From: Novosphingobium jiangmenense
GTDB taxonomy: Bacteria > Pseudomonadota > Alphaproteobacteria > Sphingomonadales > Sphingomonadaceae
NCBI RefSeq assembly: GCF_015694345.1
Contig: NZ_JADQDC010000010.1
Span: 98,838 to 162,837 of the forward strand
Length of the DNA: 64,000 nt
Direction: 5' to 3'
Shown: piece by piece, positions 7,653-16,237 of the stretch
Layout: the number at the start of each line of letters is the position of its first letter
How positions within the stretch are numbered: position 1 is the first letter of the stretch
Notes under the pieces: generated by a model
What the model was told of the DNA's origin: nothing
The model's database searches: none
What the model saw: only the letters and a program-made list of their open reading frames with translations
Made by a program: the position numbers and the translations under genes

Positions 7653-9347
7653 TTAACCCGGAATCGTCAGCCGCCGTCCCTCAGCCAGAAGGCGCCAGGC
7701 CGCAACGTCGGCGACCATCGCGGCCGATGCCGCGCGGGCGAAGTGCTGGAGCTGATCGGCTCCCGGCCCGCCGGCCTCTGCATCCTCTTCCAACTGTGCC
7801 AGCAACGCAAACAGCCTGTCAGCCACGCGCCGGGCGCGTTCGGCAATCCCCTCGAAATCGATGATCACCCTGATGCCATAGCTGCTCGTTGCAATGGCAG
7901 GCAGGCCTGCGGTGATCGCGGTCAACGGATACTTGAGCATGGTGCCAAGCTCCGGACGGATGAAATAGACTGCCAGCCAGCCGATCGCCGCAATCAGCAC
8001 CGTCGCGAACAGGACTTCGCCAAAGCGCTCGATCCGGTGCGCGGCGCGGTGCATCCGGTGCGCCGTGGCCGTGTTCCATTCCGCCTGCTCGCGAACCTGT
8101 TCGATCGCCGCCATGCCGGCCTTCTGCGGATCGGACAGGTCGAGCGTCAGCGGGTCCGCCGCACGGGCCCACGCGGCCACATAACGGCCAGTCAGGCCGG
8201 TGCCGCCGCCTGTCCGGCCAATGCCGACCATGCGGCGCAGGATGGCGACGCGAAGCATCTCGGCCACTTCGCGCGATTCGAGCCAGCGATCCTGCCAAGC
8301 CTGGCGACGGGCCATCGTCGTGTGGACCAGCAGCAGCAGGATCGTCGCTACTTCAAGCGCCACCAGAACCCACTTGGCATGACCCGCAAGCAGCGACGCG
8401 GCAGACAGGACCACGGCCAAGGCTGCCAGGGCGAAGTTCACGATGACAGCCGAACGAAACGCCTGTGCGGCGGCAACAGCGGCGCGGTCCCACCACGCGA
8501 AGGCTTCGGCCAGTCCATCGTGCGGCGGCGATGAGGGCGCCTGCACAGCGGTCCTTCGTCTGGCGCTTCCGCCCGACAAGCGGAGCAGCAGCGGATAAGC
8601 GCCCTGCGCAATGCCGAACCGGGGCGTCTGCTGCAGCCAGTGCCAGTCGCGTACGCGAGCTTTGTCATCCGGCGGAGCGAGCAGTGAGGCAACAAGCGCA
8701 GGGACATCCGCAACCGGTCGCCGCGGCACATCGGCAAGGCGCATGGCCGGAGCATCCGGGCCACTGCTGCACAGCTCAACGCTCAAGCCATCAGGCGAAA
8801 TCGTGACCAGGGGCACGCTGCGCCGGGCCGCTTCCTCGATCACCTCGCGCGTGCCGCCCCTTCCCCGCCCGGGGCCGCCGTCCCAGACCGCTATCAGCAG
8901 ATCGACGTTGTCCAGCAGGAGCAGTCCGGCGCGGTCGTAGGCCCGTTCACGCGCCTGCGTCGTGCCATCCAGCACGATGGTCGAGGTGGCGGCTTGAAGC
9001 AGGGCTGCGAAGTCGGCACGCGATGCCTCATCCGCAAAGTCGCCCTGATAGACCTCCGCCGGGAACGGCAGAACCGCAACAAGCGCCTTGCCCTGACCGA
9101 GCGCCACGCGAGCAGCGATTCGATCCGCGCCCTCGGCCAGCGCGGAAACCAGCCGGATCCGGTGCCCTGCTCCCGCTACCGAACCGGACGACAAGTCCGA
9201 AATGGCCGATTCTATTGCCGAAAGCAGGCGGCCGATCTGTTCGGCAATCTTGCCTGCGTCCTCCAGCCGGTCCGGACGATGGCCGACGATGCCGACATTG
9301 AAAGCAGCCTCTGGCAGCGGCGCGTTGCCGTTGTTGTTCAAAGGCAT
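7653..9347 (-). CDS. SLOG-like Rossmann protein fused to a four-helix membrane domain
   Basis: 564 aa. Residues ~16-185 form a SLOG-like Rossmann domain: VGIVGHRPDRL at 18, VSALAEGADR at 67, LVAVLPFPAEVY at 89, LLIAVWDGGPGRGRGGT at 150. This fold binds nucleotide-type ligands. After a linker come hydrophobic segments at ~300-321, 325-345, 444-462 and 473-488, separated by a charged loop, resembling the SLATT-type membrane effectors paired with SLOG domains. The ATG at 9347 begins just before the domain and has a GGAG site. It is divergent from a Crp/Fnr regulator. I infer a nucleotide-gated membrane protein; the SLATT assignment is weaker than the SLOG one. Confidence 0.7.
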   Translation of the reverse strand: MPLNNNGNAPLPEAAFNVGIVGHRPDRLEDAGKIAEQIGRLLSAIESAISDLSSGSVAGAGHRIRLVSALAEGADRIAARVALGQGKALVAVLPFPAEVYQGDFADEASRADFAALLQAATSTIVLDGTTQARERAYDRAGLLLLDNVDLLIAVWDGGPGRGRGGTREVIEEAARRSVPLVTISPDGLSVELCSSGPDAPAMRLADVPRRPVADVPALVASLLAPPDDKARVRDWHWLQQTPRFGIAQGAYPLLLRLSGGSARRRTAVQAPSSPPHDGLAEAFAWWDRAAVAAAQAFRSAVIVNFALAALAVVLSAASLLAGHAKWVLVALEVATILLLLVHTTMARRQAWQDRWLESREVAEMLRVAILRRMVGIGRTGGGTGLTGRYVAAWARAADPLTLDLSDPQKAGMAAIEQVREQAEWNTATAHRMHRAAHRIERFGEVLFATVLIAAIGWLAVYFIRPELGTMLKYPLTAITAGLPAIATSSYGIRVIIDFEGIAERARRVADRLFALLAQLEEDAEAGGPGADQLQHFARAASAAMVADVAAWRLLAEGRRLTIPG

Positions 9348-9427
9348 AGGCCCCACTCCAGCACGGATCTCAAGTCTTTGCCCGGCATACTGAACTTGCC
9401 TGCGCTCCACGTTTCCGGAACTGGATA

Positions 9428-9453
9428 GTTGAAGGAACAAAGCACAATTCAAC
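9428..9453. promoter_or_regulatory. Inverted repeat GTTGAA-N14-TTCAAC
   Basis: Perfect 6-bp arms in the divergent promoter between the SLOG-membrane gene and the Crp/Fnr gene. It is a candidate regulator site, secondary to the longer dyad just downstream. Confidence 0.35.
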
Positions 9454-9465
9454 AGTACGACCAAT

Positions 9466-9499
9466 CTTGTTCTGCGGAATTGCGCTTCCGCCGGACAAG
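9466..9499. promoter_or_regulatory. 34-bp dyad, candidate Crp/Fnr operator
   Basis: Symmetric arms CTTGT-N3-GCGGAA, a 6-nt centre, then TTCCGC-N3-ACAAG. The inner half-sites are hexamers separated by 6 nt, the spacing typical of Crp-family sites, and the outer arms extend the symmetry. It lies 58 bp before the Crp/Fnr start and 119 bp before the divergent start, so it could control both genes. Confidence 0.5.
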
Positions 9500-9556
9500 A
9501 CATTCATCGTCTCCATGCTTGGCGATAATACTGCGCGGATGTAGGCTGCGCGGACC

Positions 9557-10240
9557 ATGGCCTCGGCAACCAATCCTGTTTCGCATGACCTGACCGTGCT
9601 GTTCGGTCGGCACTTCGCCTGCGCCGCCGATGTCGCCGCGCAAATGGCCTCGGCTGCGCGCGACAACACCTATTCGCCCCGCGCCGTCATTCTCGGCCTT
9701 GGCGCGCGCAACGAACAGGTCCACGTCATGCTTTCGGGCCGCGCCCGCGCCCGCGCGATCTCTCTCGAAGGGCGGCAAGCCGTACTCGAAGAGTATCAGG
9801 CGGGCGACATGTTCGGCGAACAGGCGCTGCTCGGCCAGCACGATCTCGAACTCGAGATCATCGCGGTCGACGCCGTACGCGCCGCCGCGATGATGGCTCA
9901 TGTGATGATGACGCTGATGGCCACGCACCCGGCGGTCGCCGTCGCCGTCTCGCGCCAGCTCATCGCGCGCCTTGCTGCCCAGAACGCGCGCCTTGCCGGC
10001 AACACCACGCTTTCGGCCACGGGACGCATCCATGCCGAGATCCTGCGCATGGGGCGCGAGAGCGGAGACCTCTGCATTTCGCCCGCACCGGTTCTCAGCC
10101 AGCTCGCGCTCCGGGTGCAGAGCACGCGCGAGACGGTATCGCGCACCATCGCGGCGCTGCAGCGTCGCGGCATCATCGAACGCGACGAACACTCCCTGCG
10201 CATCGTTGCCGAACACCGGCTGGAAGAGCTGATCTACTAG
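9557..10240 (+). CDS. Crp/Fnr-family transcriptional regulator
   Basis: 227 aa, normal length. Residues ~15-125 form a cyclic-nucleotide-binding jelly roll (VHVMLSGRARARAI, then AGDMFGEQALLG), followed by the long dimerisation helix. The winged helix-turn-helix is at ~165-215, with recognition helix STRETVSRTIAAL. No Fe-S cysteine cluster like that of FNR is seen, so cNMP or another small effector is more likely than oxygen. It is flanked by a divergent SLOG-membrane gene and a convergent cyclase-like gene, which together suggest one signalling unit. Confidence 0.9.
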   Translation: MASATNPVSHDLTVLFGRHFACAADVAAQMASAARDNTYSPRAVILGLGARNEQVHVMLSGRARARAISLEGRQAVLEEYQAGDMFGEQALLGQHDLELEIIAVDAVRAAAMMAHVMMTLMATHPAVAVAVSRQLIARLAAQNARLAGNTTLSATGRIHAEILRMGRESGDLCISPAPVLSQLALRVQSTRETVSRTIAALQRRGIIERDEHSLRIVAEHRLEELIY

Positions 10241-10250
10241 GCTGCGCCGG

Positions 10251-11864
10251 TCAGCCCATCACGGCGCCACCAACGCGCAAGGCATGGAGCCTGATGTCCC
10301 CCGCTTCGCCCAGCGGCTCGGCGTAAACCTCTGCACCTGCCGCCAGGAACAGCGCCGAGGCGAAAGTCTCGCTGACGGTAATGGTCCCCGGAAAGGCCAG
10401 TGCCGCCACCTCGGCAAGCTGGTCCACCGTCCGGCCGATCAAGGCATCGGGATCGCTCAGCCAGTGCGCAAGGCCATAGTGCCCGGCAATCCGCAGCGCG
10501 AATGGTGCCGTCGGTATCTCCAGCGCCGCGCGGGCATAGGCGAAGGCGCTCTCGGGATCGGTGAAGGCCACGATCCGGCTGTTGCCGCATGGCAGGGCCA
10601 GCGCCGGTCGCACCGGCAGCATCGCCAGTGCAGCCCGGAACGGCATGAGCACGCCCGCCACCGCTTCGGCCAGGGCAGCTTCGTCCAGTTCGGCAAGGCC
10701 GATGAAATCGATCTGCAACAAGGCTAAGAGCCGACGGTCGGCCTGCCCTTCCGGGACTGCCCGCGATCCCGACGACGGCACCGGAGCCATGCGCGCCGCC
10801 CGGATCACGTGGCTCGATCGGCCGGTATCTGACCAGCGCCGTGCCTCGCGAGCAGTGTGGATGCCTGCCCCCAATGCACCCGGACCATCATCGACGATGA
10901 CGATCTGCACCGCTTCGCTGCCAAGGCTCCGGGCATGACGGACGGCAGCGCCCATCGCCACGTCGGCGGCAAGGTGGCTGGCGATCGGCTCATAGGTTCC
11001 GGTGTTTCGCGCCGTTTCCGTCCAGCTTGCCGCAGCATCGCGGCAACGGCGGAACCGCTCCAGCCAATCCTCGCCGTATGGTCTGACAGACTGCGCGAGG
11101 AATGCTTCCTCGGACAAGGGCAGGACCACGTGCAGTTCGCCGCCGCTTTCCAGCAGCCGCTCGGCAATGGTGATGTCCGATCCTGCCGCCAGCGCTCCGA
11201 AGCCGAAACCGACCCGCTCGGCGGCGATGGCCGCATCGATCTGCCCGATCACAGCGGGGTCGGGCCTGCTGCCGAGGCCGAGATGTCCGGCAAAGTGCAT
11301 CGCGGCGGGCGGTCGGAACGCATCGAGCCAGCCATCGTCGATCTTCAGCGCCCGCGCGATCATCCGGAACTGGCGCAGGGCAAGCGCATGGTCCTCGAAC
11401 GCCAGCGGTGCCAGCGCCACGGCCTCGACCAGAACGCGGCGCGCAGCCTCGGTCCGCCCGGCCACGAGATGCGCCTCGGCACGGCAGGCTTCGATCATGA
11501 ACGGGGTGTCATGCACCTGCGGGCCGGTATCCAGCCACGCCAGCACCGCCTCGGCCAAATCCCTTGCCCGGTCCGCATCGCCCGCCAGCAGGGTCATTGT
11601 CGCCGCGTTGATGCGCGTGTGCAGTTGGGGGACAAGCGCGTCGGCACTGGCATAGGCCGCCGCAGCCTCGGCAAATGCCCTCGCGCGCAGCGATGCCGGC
11701 AGCGTCAGCGCACGCTCGGTCAGCAACCTTGCCCGCACCGCCTGCGTGGCCGCATCGCCGGTCCGCCAATCATGCCCACCCTCGCGGAACAGTCGCTCGG
11801 CGTGGCTGATGGCTCCGGCACGGGCTGCGGTTATGATGGCCGGGAGACCGGCGGGCGCGATCAT
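10251..11864 (-). CDS. TPR / SLOG / degenerate class III cyclase-homology protein
   Basis: 537 aa. Residues 1-180 are alpha-helical TPR-like repeats. Residues ~188-355 are a second SLOG-like domain (MHFAGHLG, GALAAGSDITIAERLL, GGELHVVLPLSEEAF, QIVIVDDGPGALGAGI). Residues ~379-535 resemble a class III adenylate cyclase-homology domain. Its first metal Asp is kept (D386 in LLQIDFIGLAEL), but the GDG motif that carries the second metal Asp reads GNS (427-429). Catalysis of cAMP formation is therefore doubtful. The ATG at 11864 has an AGGA site. It converges on the Crp/Fnr gene with a 10-nt gap. The family is recognised from memory; function is inferred. Confidence 0.65.
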   Translation of the reverse strand: MIAPAGLPAIITAARAGAISHAERLFREGGHDWRTGDAATQAVRARLLTERALTLPASLRARAFAEAAAAYASADALVPQLHTRINAATMTLLAGDADRARDLAEAVLAWLDTGPQVHDTPFMIEACRAEAHLVAGRTEAARRVLVEAVALAPLAFEDHALALRQFRMIARALKIDDGWLDAFRPPAAMHFAGHLGLGSRPDPAVIGQIDAAIAAERVGFGFGALAAGSDITIAERLLESGGELHVVLPLSEEAFLAQSVRPYGEDWLERFRRCRDAAASWTETARNTGTYEPIASHLAADVAMGAAVRHARSLGSEAVQIVIVDDGPGALGAGIHTAREARRWSDTGRSSHVIRAARMAPVPSSGSRAVPEGQADRRLLALLQIDFIGLAELDEAALAEAVAGVLMPFRAALAMLPVRPALALPCGNSRIVAFTDPESAFAYARAALEIPTAPFALRIAGHYGLAHWLSDPDALIGRTVDQLAEVAALAFPGTITVSETFASALFLAAGAEVYAEPLGEAGDIRLHALRVGGAVMG

Positions 11865-11960
11865 CGTGTTGTCCTGCAACGATTACTGGGTTTCCAGCCG
11901 GTCCGTCCGATTATCCGACCGGCCCGATGCTGGATCAGCGGCGCGAATTTGGCAAGCAGA

Positions 11961-11987
11961 GCCCCGCCGATTTGCATCGGCGGGGGC
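11961..11987. terminator. Bidirectional terminator hairpin
   Basis: A 10-bp G/C stem (GCCCCGCCGA / TCGGCGGGGC) with a 6-nt loop. It lies 17 nt after the UrcA stop and before the cyclase-like gene on the same strand, and separates those two transcripts. Confidence 0.65.
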
Positions 11988-12004
11988 TTTGGCTTGGGTC
12001 GTGA

Positions 12005-12352
12005 TCAGTGCTTCTCGGGCGCGGCCATTACCAGAGCCGATGACTTGGCCGACTGCGCCTGGGCAATGCGGCGATCGAGTTCGCGCTTGGCATCGCCATT
12101 GGCCTTGGCAAAGCAGGCCAGGTCGAAGCTCTGAGGGCCGCGTTCGCGATCCTGCGGGGTCTGGCACACGCGAATGGCGGCGCGGCGGATCGCCTTCTTT
12201 GCAGCCTTGACCGCCGCCGGGTTCTTGAGGTTCGAATAGTCGACGGTCACTTCCTGCGTCGGCAGCGTCTCGGCATGGGCAAGTCCCGGAGCGACTGCCC
12301 CTGCGGCAAGAGTGGCGGCGGCGGCGAGAGCGATGAACTTGGTGATCTGCAT
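12005..12352 (-). CDS. UrcA family protein
   Basis: 115 aa secreted protein. Residues 1-27 are a signal peptide ending AHA. The mature part carries the UrcA pattern: TVDYSNLKNPAAVKAAKKAIRRAAIRVC, then a second Cys in DLACFAKA, a probable disulfide pair. UrcA proteins are frequent in Sphingomonadales and their role is unknown. The ATG at 12352 is chosen for the signal peptide and the AGGAGG-like site upstream; longer in-frame extensions are not protein-like. It has its own terminator downstream and no obvious operon partner. Confidence 0.85.
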   Translation of the reverse strand: MQITKFIALAAAATLAAGAVAPGLAHAETLPTQEVTVDYSNLKNPAAVKAAKKAIRRAAIRVCQTPQDRERGPQSFDLACFAKANGDAKRELDRRIAQAQSAKSSALVMAAPEKH

Positions 12353-12453
12353 GGTGTCCTCCTGTTGCCGAAGTGGCAGGAGGAGAATTAGGCAGCCCGG
12401 CGATTCCCGACGCGTGACGGCTGTCACGGGGTCATTTTTCTCGGATTTCCGGC

Positions 12454-13341
12454 TCAGCCTTGCGCGATGGCACCACCGCCACGCCGCTCGCGCCACGCCT
12501 TCACCAGCGGCATGAAAGGGAAAACCCACTGCTCGCGGATCGACAGGCGCTTGCGGTCATCCTGTCCCACCACGCTGGCCTCGCCTTCCTTGTAGGTGCC
12601 GAAGATGCGGTCGCACAGGATCAGCGAATTGCCATAGTTGCAGCGCGTGTCCTCATAGGGGACCGAGTGGTGCAGGCTGTGGTGGCGGATCGTGGTGAAG
12701 AAGAACGAATAGAACTTCGGCGGATCGGAGCGCACGTTGGCGTGAGCAAAGGTCGAGATGACGCCGGTCGCCCCGAACGCGCCGAGGATCGCCGCCTGCG
12801 AAACGTCGAAGAACACGATCACGCTCAGGCTGATCAGCACCAGTTCGATCGGATTGCCGACCGCGCCCTTCATGGCGTTGAGCTGGGTGATATGATGGTG
12901 CGGCGCATGGGTCAGCCAGAACGGCGTCGAATTGTGCATCAGGCGATGCATCCAGTACTGCCCGAACTCATAGACGACCAGCACCAGCGCCACTTGCGCC
13001 AGAAACGGCATCTCGCCGGCCCAGGGCGTCGCGATCCCCGCCGCCTTCTTGAACGCCATCAGCGGTGCATCACCGACCAGCTGCGAGATCTTCGAGATCA
13101 GCGTTGCATTCAGGACCATGTAGAACAGGTCTGTAAAGAACTCCCGCCGGTTCATGCGCCAGCCTTCGTGGCGCTCGAACACCAGCTCGAGTCCCAGAAC
13201 CCAAGTCGTCACCAATGCGGTCATGATGATCGCGGTCCAGGTGCTTTCGACCCAGGCCTTCGGCGCAAGTCCCCAGAAGGAAACGACAATCGCCAGCGTG
13301 ACCGGCGGCAGCATGTCTACTGCAAACTTCCTGATGTTCAT
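12454..13341 (-). CDS. Sterol desaturase / fatty-acid hydroxylase family membrane protein
   Basis: 295 aa integral membrane di-iron enzyme. Several hydrophobic helices surround the three histidine clusters of the family: HRLMH at ~140, HAPHHH at ~152 and HHSLHH at ~233. These bind the iron pair that inserts oxygen into a lipid-type substrate, which cannot be read from the sequence. The ATG at 13341 is preferred over an in-frame TTG at 13356. It is divergent from the nitrogen operon and is probably unrelated to it. Confidence 0.85.
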   Translation of the reverse strand: MNIRKFAVDMLPPVTLAIVVSFWGLAPKAWVESTWTAIIMTALVTTWVLGLELVFERHEGWRMNRREFFTDLFYMVLNATLISKISQLVGDAPLMAFKKAAGIATPWAGEMPFLAQVALVLVVYEFGQYWMHRLMHNSTPFWLTHAPHHHITQLNAMKGAVGNPIELVLISLSVIVFFDVSQAAILGAFGATGVISTFAHANVRSDPPKFYSFFFTTIRHHSLHHSVPYEDTRCNYGNSLILCDRIFGTYKEGEASVVGQDDRKRLSIREQWVFPFMPLVKAWRERRGGGAIAQG

Positions 13342-13395
13342 GACGCTTGCCTGCAAAACCCCTGAACGGAACCCGTATACCGCACTTAGGCCGAA

Positions 13396-13447
13396 CCCGC
13401 CAAACCGGGCGCTACGTCAATCGACGTATCCGCAGATTCGGGCGGGC
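13396..13447 (+). promoter_or_regulatory. Nested inverted repeats in the leader of the nitrogen operon
   Basis: CCCGCC at 13396 can pair with GGCGGG at 13442, enclosing a second perfect hairpin TACGTC-AATC-GACGTA (13413-13428). It lies directly before the NikR-type palindrome. It does not match the guanidine riboswitch classes I remember. Confidence 0.35.
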
Positions 13448-13449
13448 AG

Positions 13450-13479
13450 GTATTACCAAAGCAGCTGATCGTAATACCA
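13450..13479. promoter_or_regulatory. NikR-type operator, GTATTA-N16-TAATAC
   Basis: A perfect 8-bp inverted repeat (GGTATTAC / GTAATACC) with 14 nt between the arms. Written as hexamers it is GTATTA-N16-TAATAC, the same length and spacing as the E. coli NikR site GTATGA-N16-TCATAC. It is 56 bp before the first gene of an operon that encodes a NikR-like regulator, the likely ligand of this site. Confidence 0.65.
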
Positions 13480-13534
13480 AGGACCAGCCGGTCCGGGGCA
13501 GCGATGATGCTCACTCCACGAAGGGGAATGGCTG

Positions 13535-14638
13535 GTGCTACAGGCTTTTGCGACGCGGATCGGTGCCAATCTCGGAAAGGTCGGCAAGACCGCGCTGATC
13601 GCGGCGACACTGGCCTTGGCCTCCTGCTCGGGCGGCGAGAAGGTCGCCGAAAAGCGCACCGAATTCAGCATCGGCTGGTCGATCTACGCCGGCTGGATGC
13701 CTTGGCCCTATGCCCAGCAGGCCGGCATCGTGAAGAAGTGGGCCGACAAGTACCACATCAAGATCAACGTCGTGCAGGTGAACGATTACGTCGAATCGGT
13801 AAACCAGTACACCGCCGGCAAGTTCGACGGCGTCACCGTCGCCAACATGGACGCCCTCACCATCCCCGCCGCCGGTGGCAAGGACACGAGCGCGATCATC
13901 GTCGGCGATTATTCCAACGGCAATGACGGCATCCTGCTCAAGGGTGCAAACAGCCTCGCCGCGATCAAGGGCCGCCGGGTCTATCTCGCCGAGCTTTCGG
14001 TCTCGCACTATCTGCTCGCCCGCGCGCTCGGCAACAACGGCATGGCGCTGACCGACGTCAAGACGATCAACACCTCCGACGCCGACATCGTCGCCGCCTT
14101 CGCCTCGCCCGACGCCACCGCCGCCGTGGCATGGAACCCGCAGCTTTCGGTCATGGCCGCACAGCCCGGCGTCTCGAAGGTCTTCACCTCGGCCGACATC
14201 CCCGGCGAAATCCTCGATCTGCTGGTGGTCGATACCGCCACGCTCAAGGCCAACCCCGACCTCGGCAAGGCACTCGCGGGCATCTGGTACGATACGATGA
14301 AGGTGATGGTCGCGCAGGACGAGCAGGGCAAGCAGGCCCGCGCCGCCATGGCCAAGCTCGCCGGGACCACGCCCGAAGTCTTCGAAGCCCAGCTCAAGAC
14401 CACCTTCCTCTACGCCCAGGCCAAGGATGCCGTCGCCGCCACGCAGGACGCAAAGCTCATCGAGACGATGACCCGCGTGCGCGATTTCAGCTTCTCCAAG
14501 GGCCTGTTCCCCGGAGCCTCCTCGGCCGATGCGGTCGGCATGGCCTTCCCCGGCGGCAAGACGCTCGGCGATCCGGCCCGCGTCACCCTGCGCTTCGACG
14601 ACAGCTTCATGAAGCTTGCTGCCGACGGAAAGCTCTGA
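13535..14638 (+). CDS. ABC transporter substrate-binding lipoprotein, guanidine/urea type
   Basis: 367 aa. The signal peptide ends in a lipobox (LASC, Cys at 31), so it is a membrane-anchored periplasmic binding protein. The mature fold is of the NitT/TauT/SsuA type (IGWSIYAGWMPWPYAQQAGIV near 45). Relatives sit in urea-carboxylase operons and are annotated as putative urea or guanidine binders. GTG start with an AAGGGG site. First gene of an eight-gene run on the same strand. Substrate is inferred from the downstream enzymes. Confidence 0.82.
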   Translation: MLQAFATRIGANLGKVGKTALIAATLALASCSGGEKVAEKRTEFSIGWSIYAGWMPWPYAQQAGIVKKWADKYHIKINVVQVNDYVESVNQYTAGKFDGVTVANMDALTIPAAGGKDTSAIIVGDYSNGNDGILLKGANSLAAIKGRRVYLAELSVSHYLLARALGNNGMALTDVKTINTSDADIVAAFASPDATAAVAWNPQLSVMAAQPGVSKVFTSADIPGEILDLLVVDTATLKANPDLGKALAGIWYDTMKVMVAQDEQGKQARAAMAKLAGTTPEVFEAQLKTTFLYAQAKDAVAATQDAKLIETMTRVRDFSFSKGLFPGASSADAVGMAFPGGKTLGDPARVTLRFDDSFMKLAADGKL

Positions 14639-14666
14639 TCCTCCAGATACTTCGGGACACCACCTC

Positions 14667-15482
14667 ATGCGCTGGGTAAACCGCGAACCGGACCGGAAGC
14701 AGCGTCTCGCGCTCGGTGCCGTGCCGATGCTGCTGCTGGTCATCCTCTACCTCTTCGCCGCCTATGCCCGGCATGCGGTGAACCCGGCGGACAAGATCCT
14801 GCCCCTGCCCTCCGGCATGGCCACCGCGCTCTGGGCGCAGATGACCAAGGCCGACGTTCTCTCCGGCACCGTCGTGTTCTGGGCCGATACCCTCGCCAGC
14901 CTGCAGCGCCTCGGCCTCGGCCTTGCGATCGCCACGCTGATGGCGCTGCTGGTCGGACTCGTGCTCGGCGCCCTGCCCCCGGTCCGGGCCACGTTCGGGC
15001 CGCTGGTAACGGGCATAGCGGTGATCCCGCCCATCGCACTCCTGCCGATCCTGTTCGTAGCATTGGGCTTGGGTGAGACTGCCAAGGTCGCCCTGATCGT
15101 CATCGGCATCGCGCCCGTCATGATCCGCGACGTTGCCGGCCACGTCGGCACCTTGCCGCGCGAGATGCTGGCCAAGGCGCAGACGCTGGGCGCAGGCTCA
15201 TGGCAGATCCTCATCCGCGTCGCCCTGCCCCAGGCCATGCCGCGCCTGATCCTCGCCCTGCGCCTCGCCCTCGGCCCGGCATGGGTGTTCCTGATCTCGG
15301 CAGAGGCCATCGCGTCCGACGTCGGCCTCGGCTACCGCATCTTCCTCGTCCGCCGCTATCTCGCGATGGACGTGATCATTCCCTACGTCGCATGGATTGC
15401 CCTGCTCGCCATCGCCATGGACTGGGGCCTCAAGACACTGAGCCAGAAGGCCTTCCCCTGGGCACACGGAGCAAGCCATTGA
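14667..15482 (+). CDS. ABC transporter permease
   Basis: 271 aa inner-membrane protein with about six hydrophobic helices. The cytoplasmic EAA-type loop is visible (AKAQTLGAGSWQILIRVALP at ~175), where the ATPase docks. The ATG at 14667 is chosen because the earlier in-frame segment is not membrane-like. It follows the binding protein by 28 nt and overlaps the ATPase gene by 4 nt. Confidence 0.88.
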   Translation: MRWVNREPDRKQRLALGAVPMLLLVILYLFAAYARHAVNPADKILPLPSGMATALWAQMTKADVLSGTVVFWADTLASLQRLGLGLAIATLMALLVGLVLGALPPVRATFGPLVTGIAVIPPIALLPILFVALGLGETAKVALIVIGIAPVMIRDVAGHVGTLPREMLAKAQTLGAGSWQILIRVALPQAMPRLILALRLALGPAWVFLISAEAIASDVGLGYRIFLVRRYLAMDVIIPYVAWIALLAIAMDWGLKTLSQKAFPWAHGASH

Positions 15483-16237
15483 GCGCGCTCCTCTCCTTGC
15501 GCAACGTCTGGGTCGAATACGGCGACCGCGTCGTGCTCGAGAAGGTCGATCTTGACGTCGAGCAAGGCTCGTTCGTCTCGGTCGTCGGCCCCTCGGGCGC
15601 GGGCAAGAGCACCTTCCTGCGCGTCGTCCTTGGACAGGAAGTGCCAACGTCCGGCATCATCACCCTCGATGGCGAGCCGCTGGCCCGCGAATGCGGCCCC
15701 GATCGCGGGGTGGTGTTCCAGCGCTACTCGGTGTTCCCGCATCTCACCGTTCTGCAGAACGTGATGTTCGGCCTTGAATGCACCAAGGCTCCGCTACTCG
15801 CACGCCTGTTCGGCGATGCGAAAAAGCGCGCCGCCGCCGAAGCCACCGCCATGCTCCAGGCGGTCGGCTTGGGTGATAGCCTGAACCTCTACCCTTCGCA
15901 GATGTCCGGCGGCATGCAGCAGCGCCTCGCCATCGCCCAGGCCCTGATCATGCGCCCACGCATCCTCCTGCTCGACGAGCCCTTCGGCGCGCTCGATCCC
16001 GGCATCCGGGCCGACATGCACGTGCTGATCCGCCAGCTGTGGCAGGACTTCGGCCTGACCATCATCATGGTCACGCACGACATCAAGGAAGCCTTCTCGC
16101 TCGGCACCCGCGTCCTCGCGCTCGACAAGCGCCGCCACGATCCCCACGCCCCGCACCGCTACGGCGCGACGGCGGTCTACGATCTGGAACTGCGCAAGGA
16201 CGCGCCGACGCCCGAGCCGGAACCGGAAGCGGCATGA
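15479..16237 (+). CDS. ABC transporter ATP-binding protein
   Basis: 252 aa. Walker A GPSGAGKST at 37, Q-loop region VVFQRYSVFPHL at ~78, signature MSGGMQQRLAIAQAL, Walker B ILLLDEPFGALD and H-loop VTHDIKEA are all present, so it should be an active ATPase of the NitT/TauT import class. The start is a TTG overlapping the permease stop (ATTGA), with a GGAG site. The end overlaps the regulator gene (ATGA). The tail is rich in Pro and Glu. Confidence 0.9.
   Translation: MSALLSLRNVWVEYGDRVVLEKVDLDVEQGSFVSVVGPSGAGKSTFLRVVLGQEVPTSGIITLDGEPLARECGPDRGVVFQRYSVFPHLTVLQNVMFGLECTKAPLLARLFGDAKKRAAAEATAMLQAVGLGDSLNLYPSQMSGGMQQRLAIAQALIMRPRILLLDEPFGALDPGIRADMHVLIRQLWQDFGLTIIMVTHDIKEAFSLGTRVLALDKRRHDPHAPHRYGATAVYDLELRKDAPTPEPEPEAA

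Noticed and set aside
13357..13534. Guanidine-I, -II or -III riboswitch upstream of the guanidine-type operon
   Set aside because: I found no match to the conserved cores of these classes; the clear signal is a DNA palindrome with NikR spacing.
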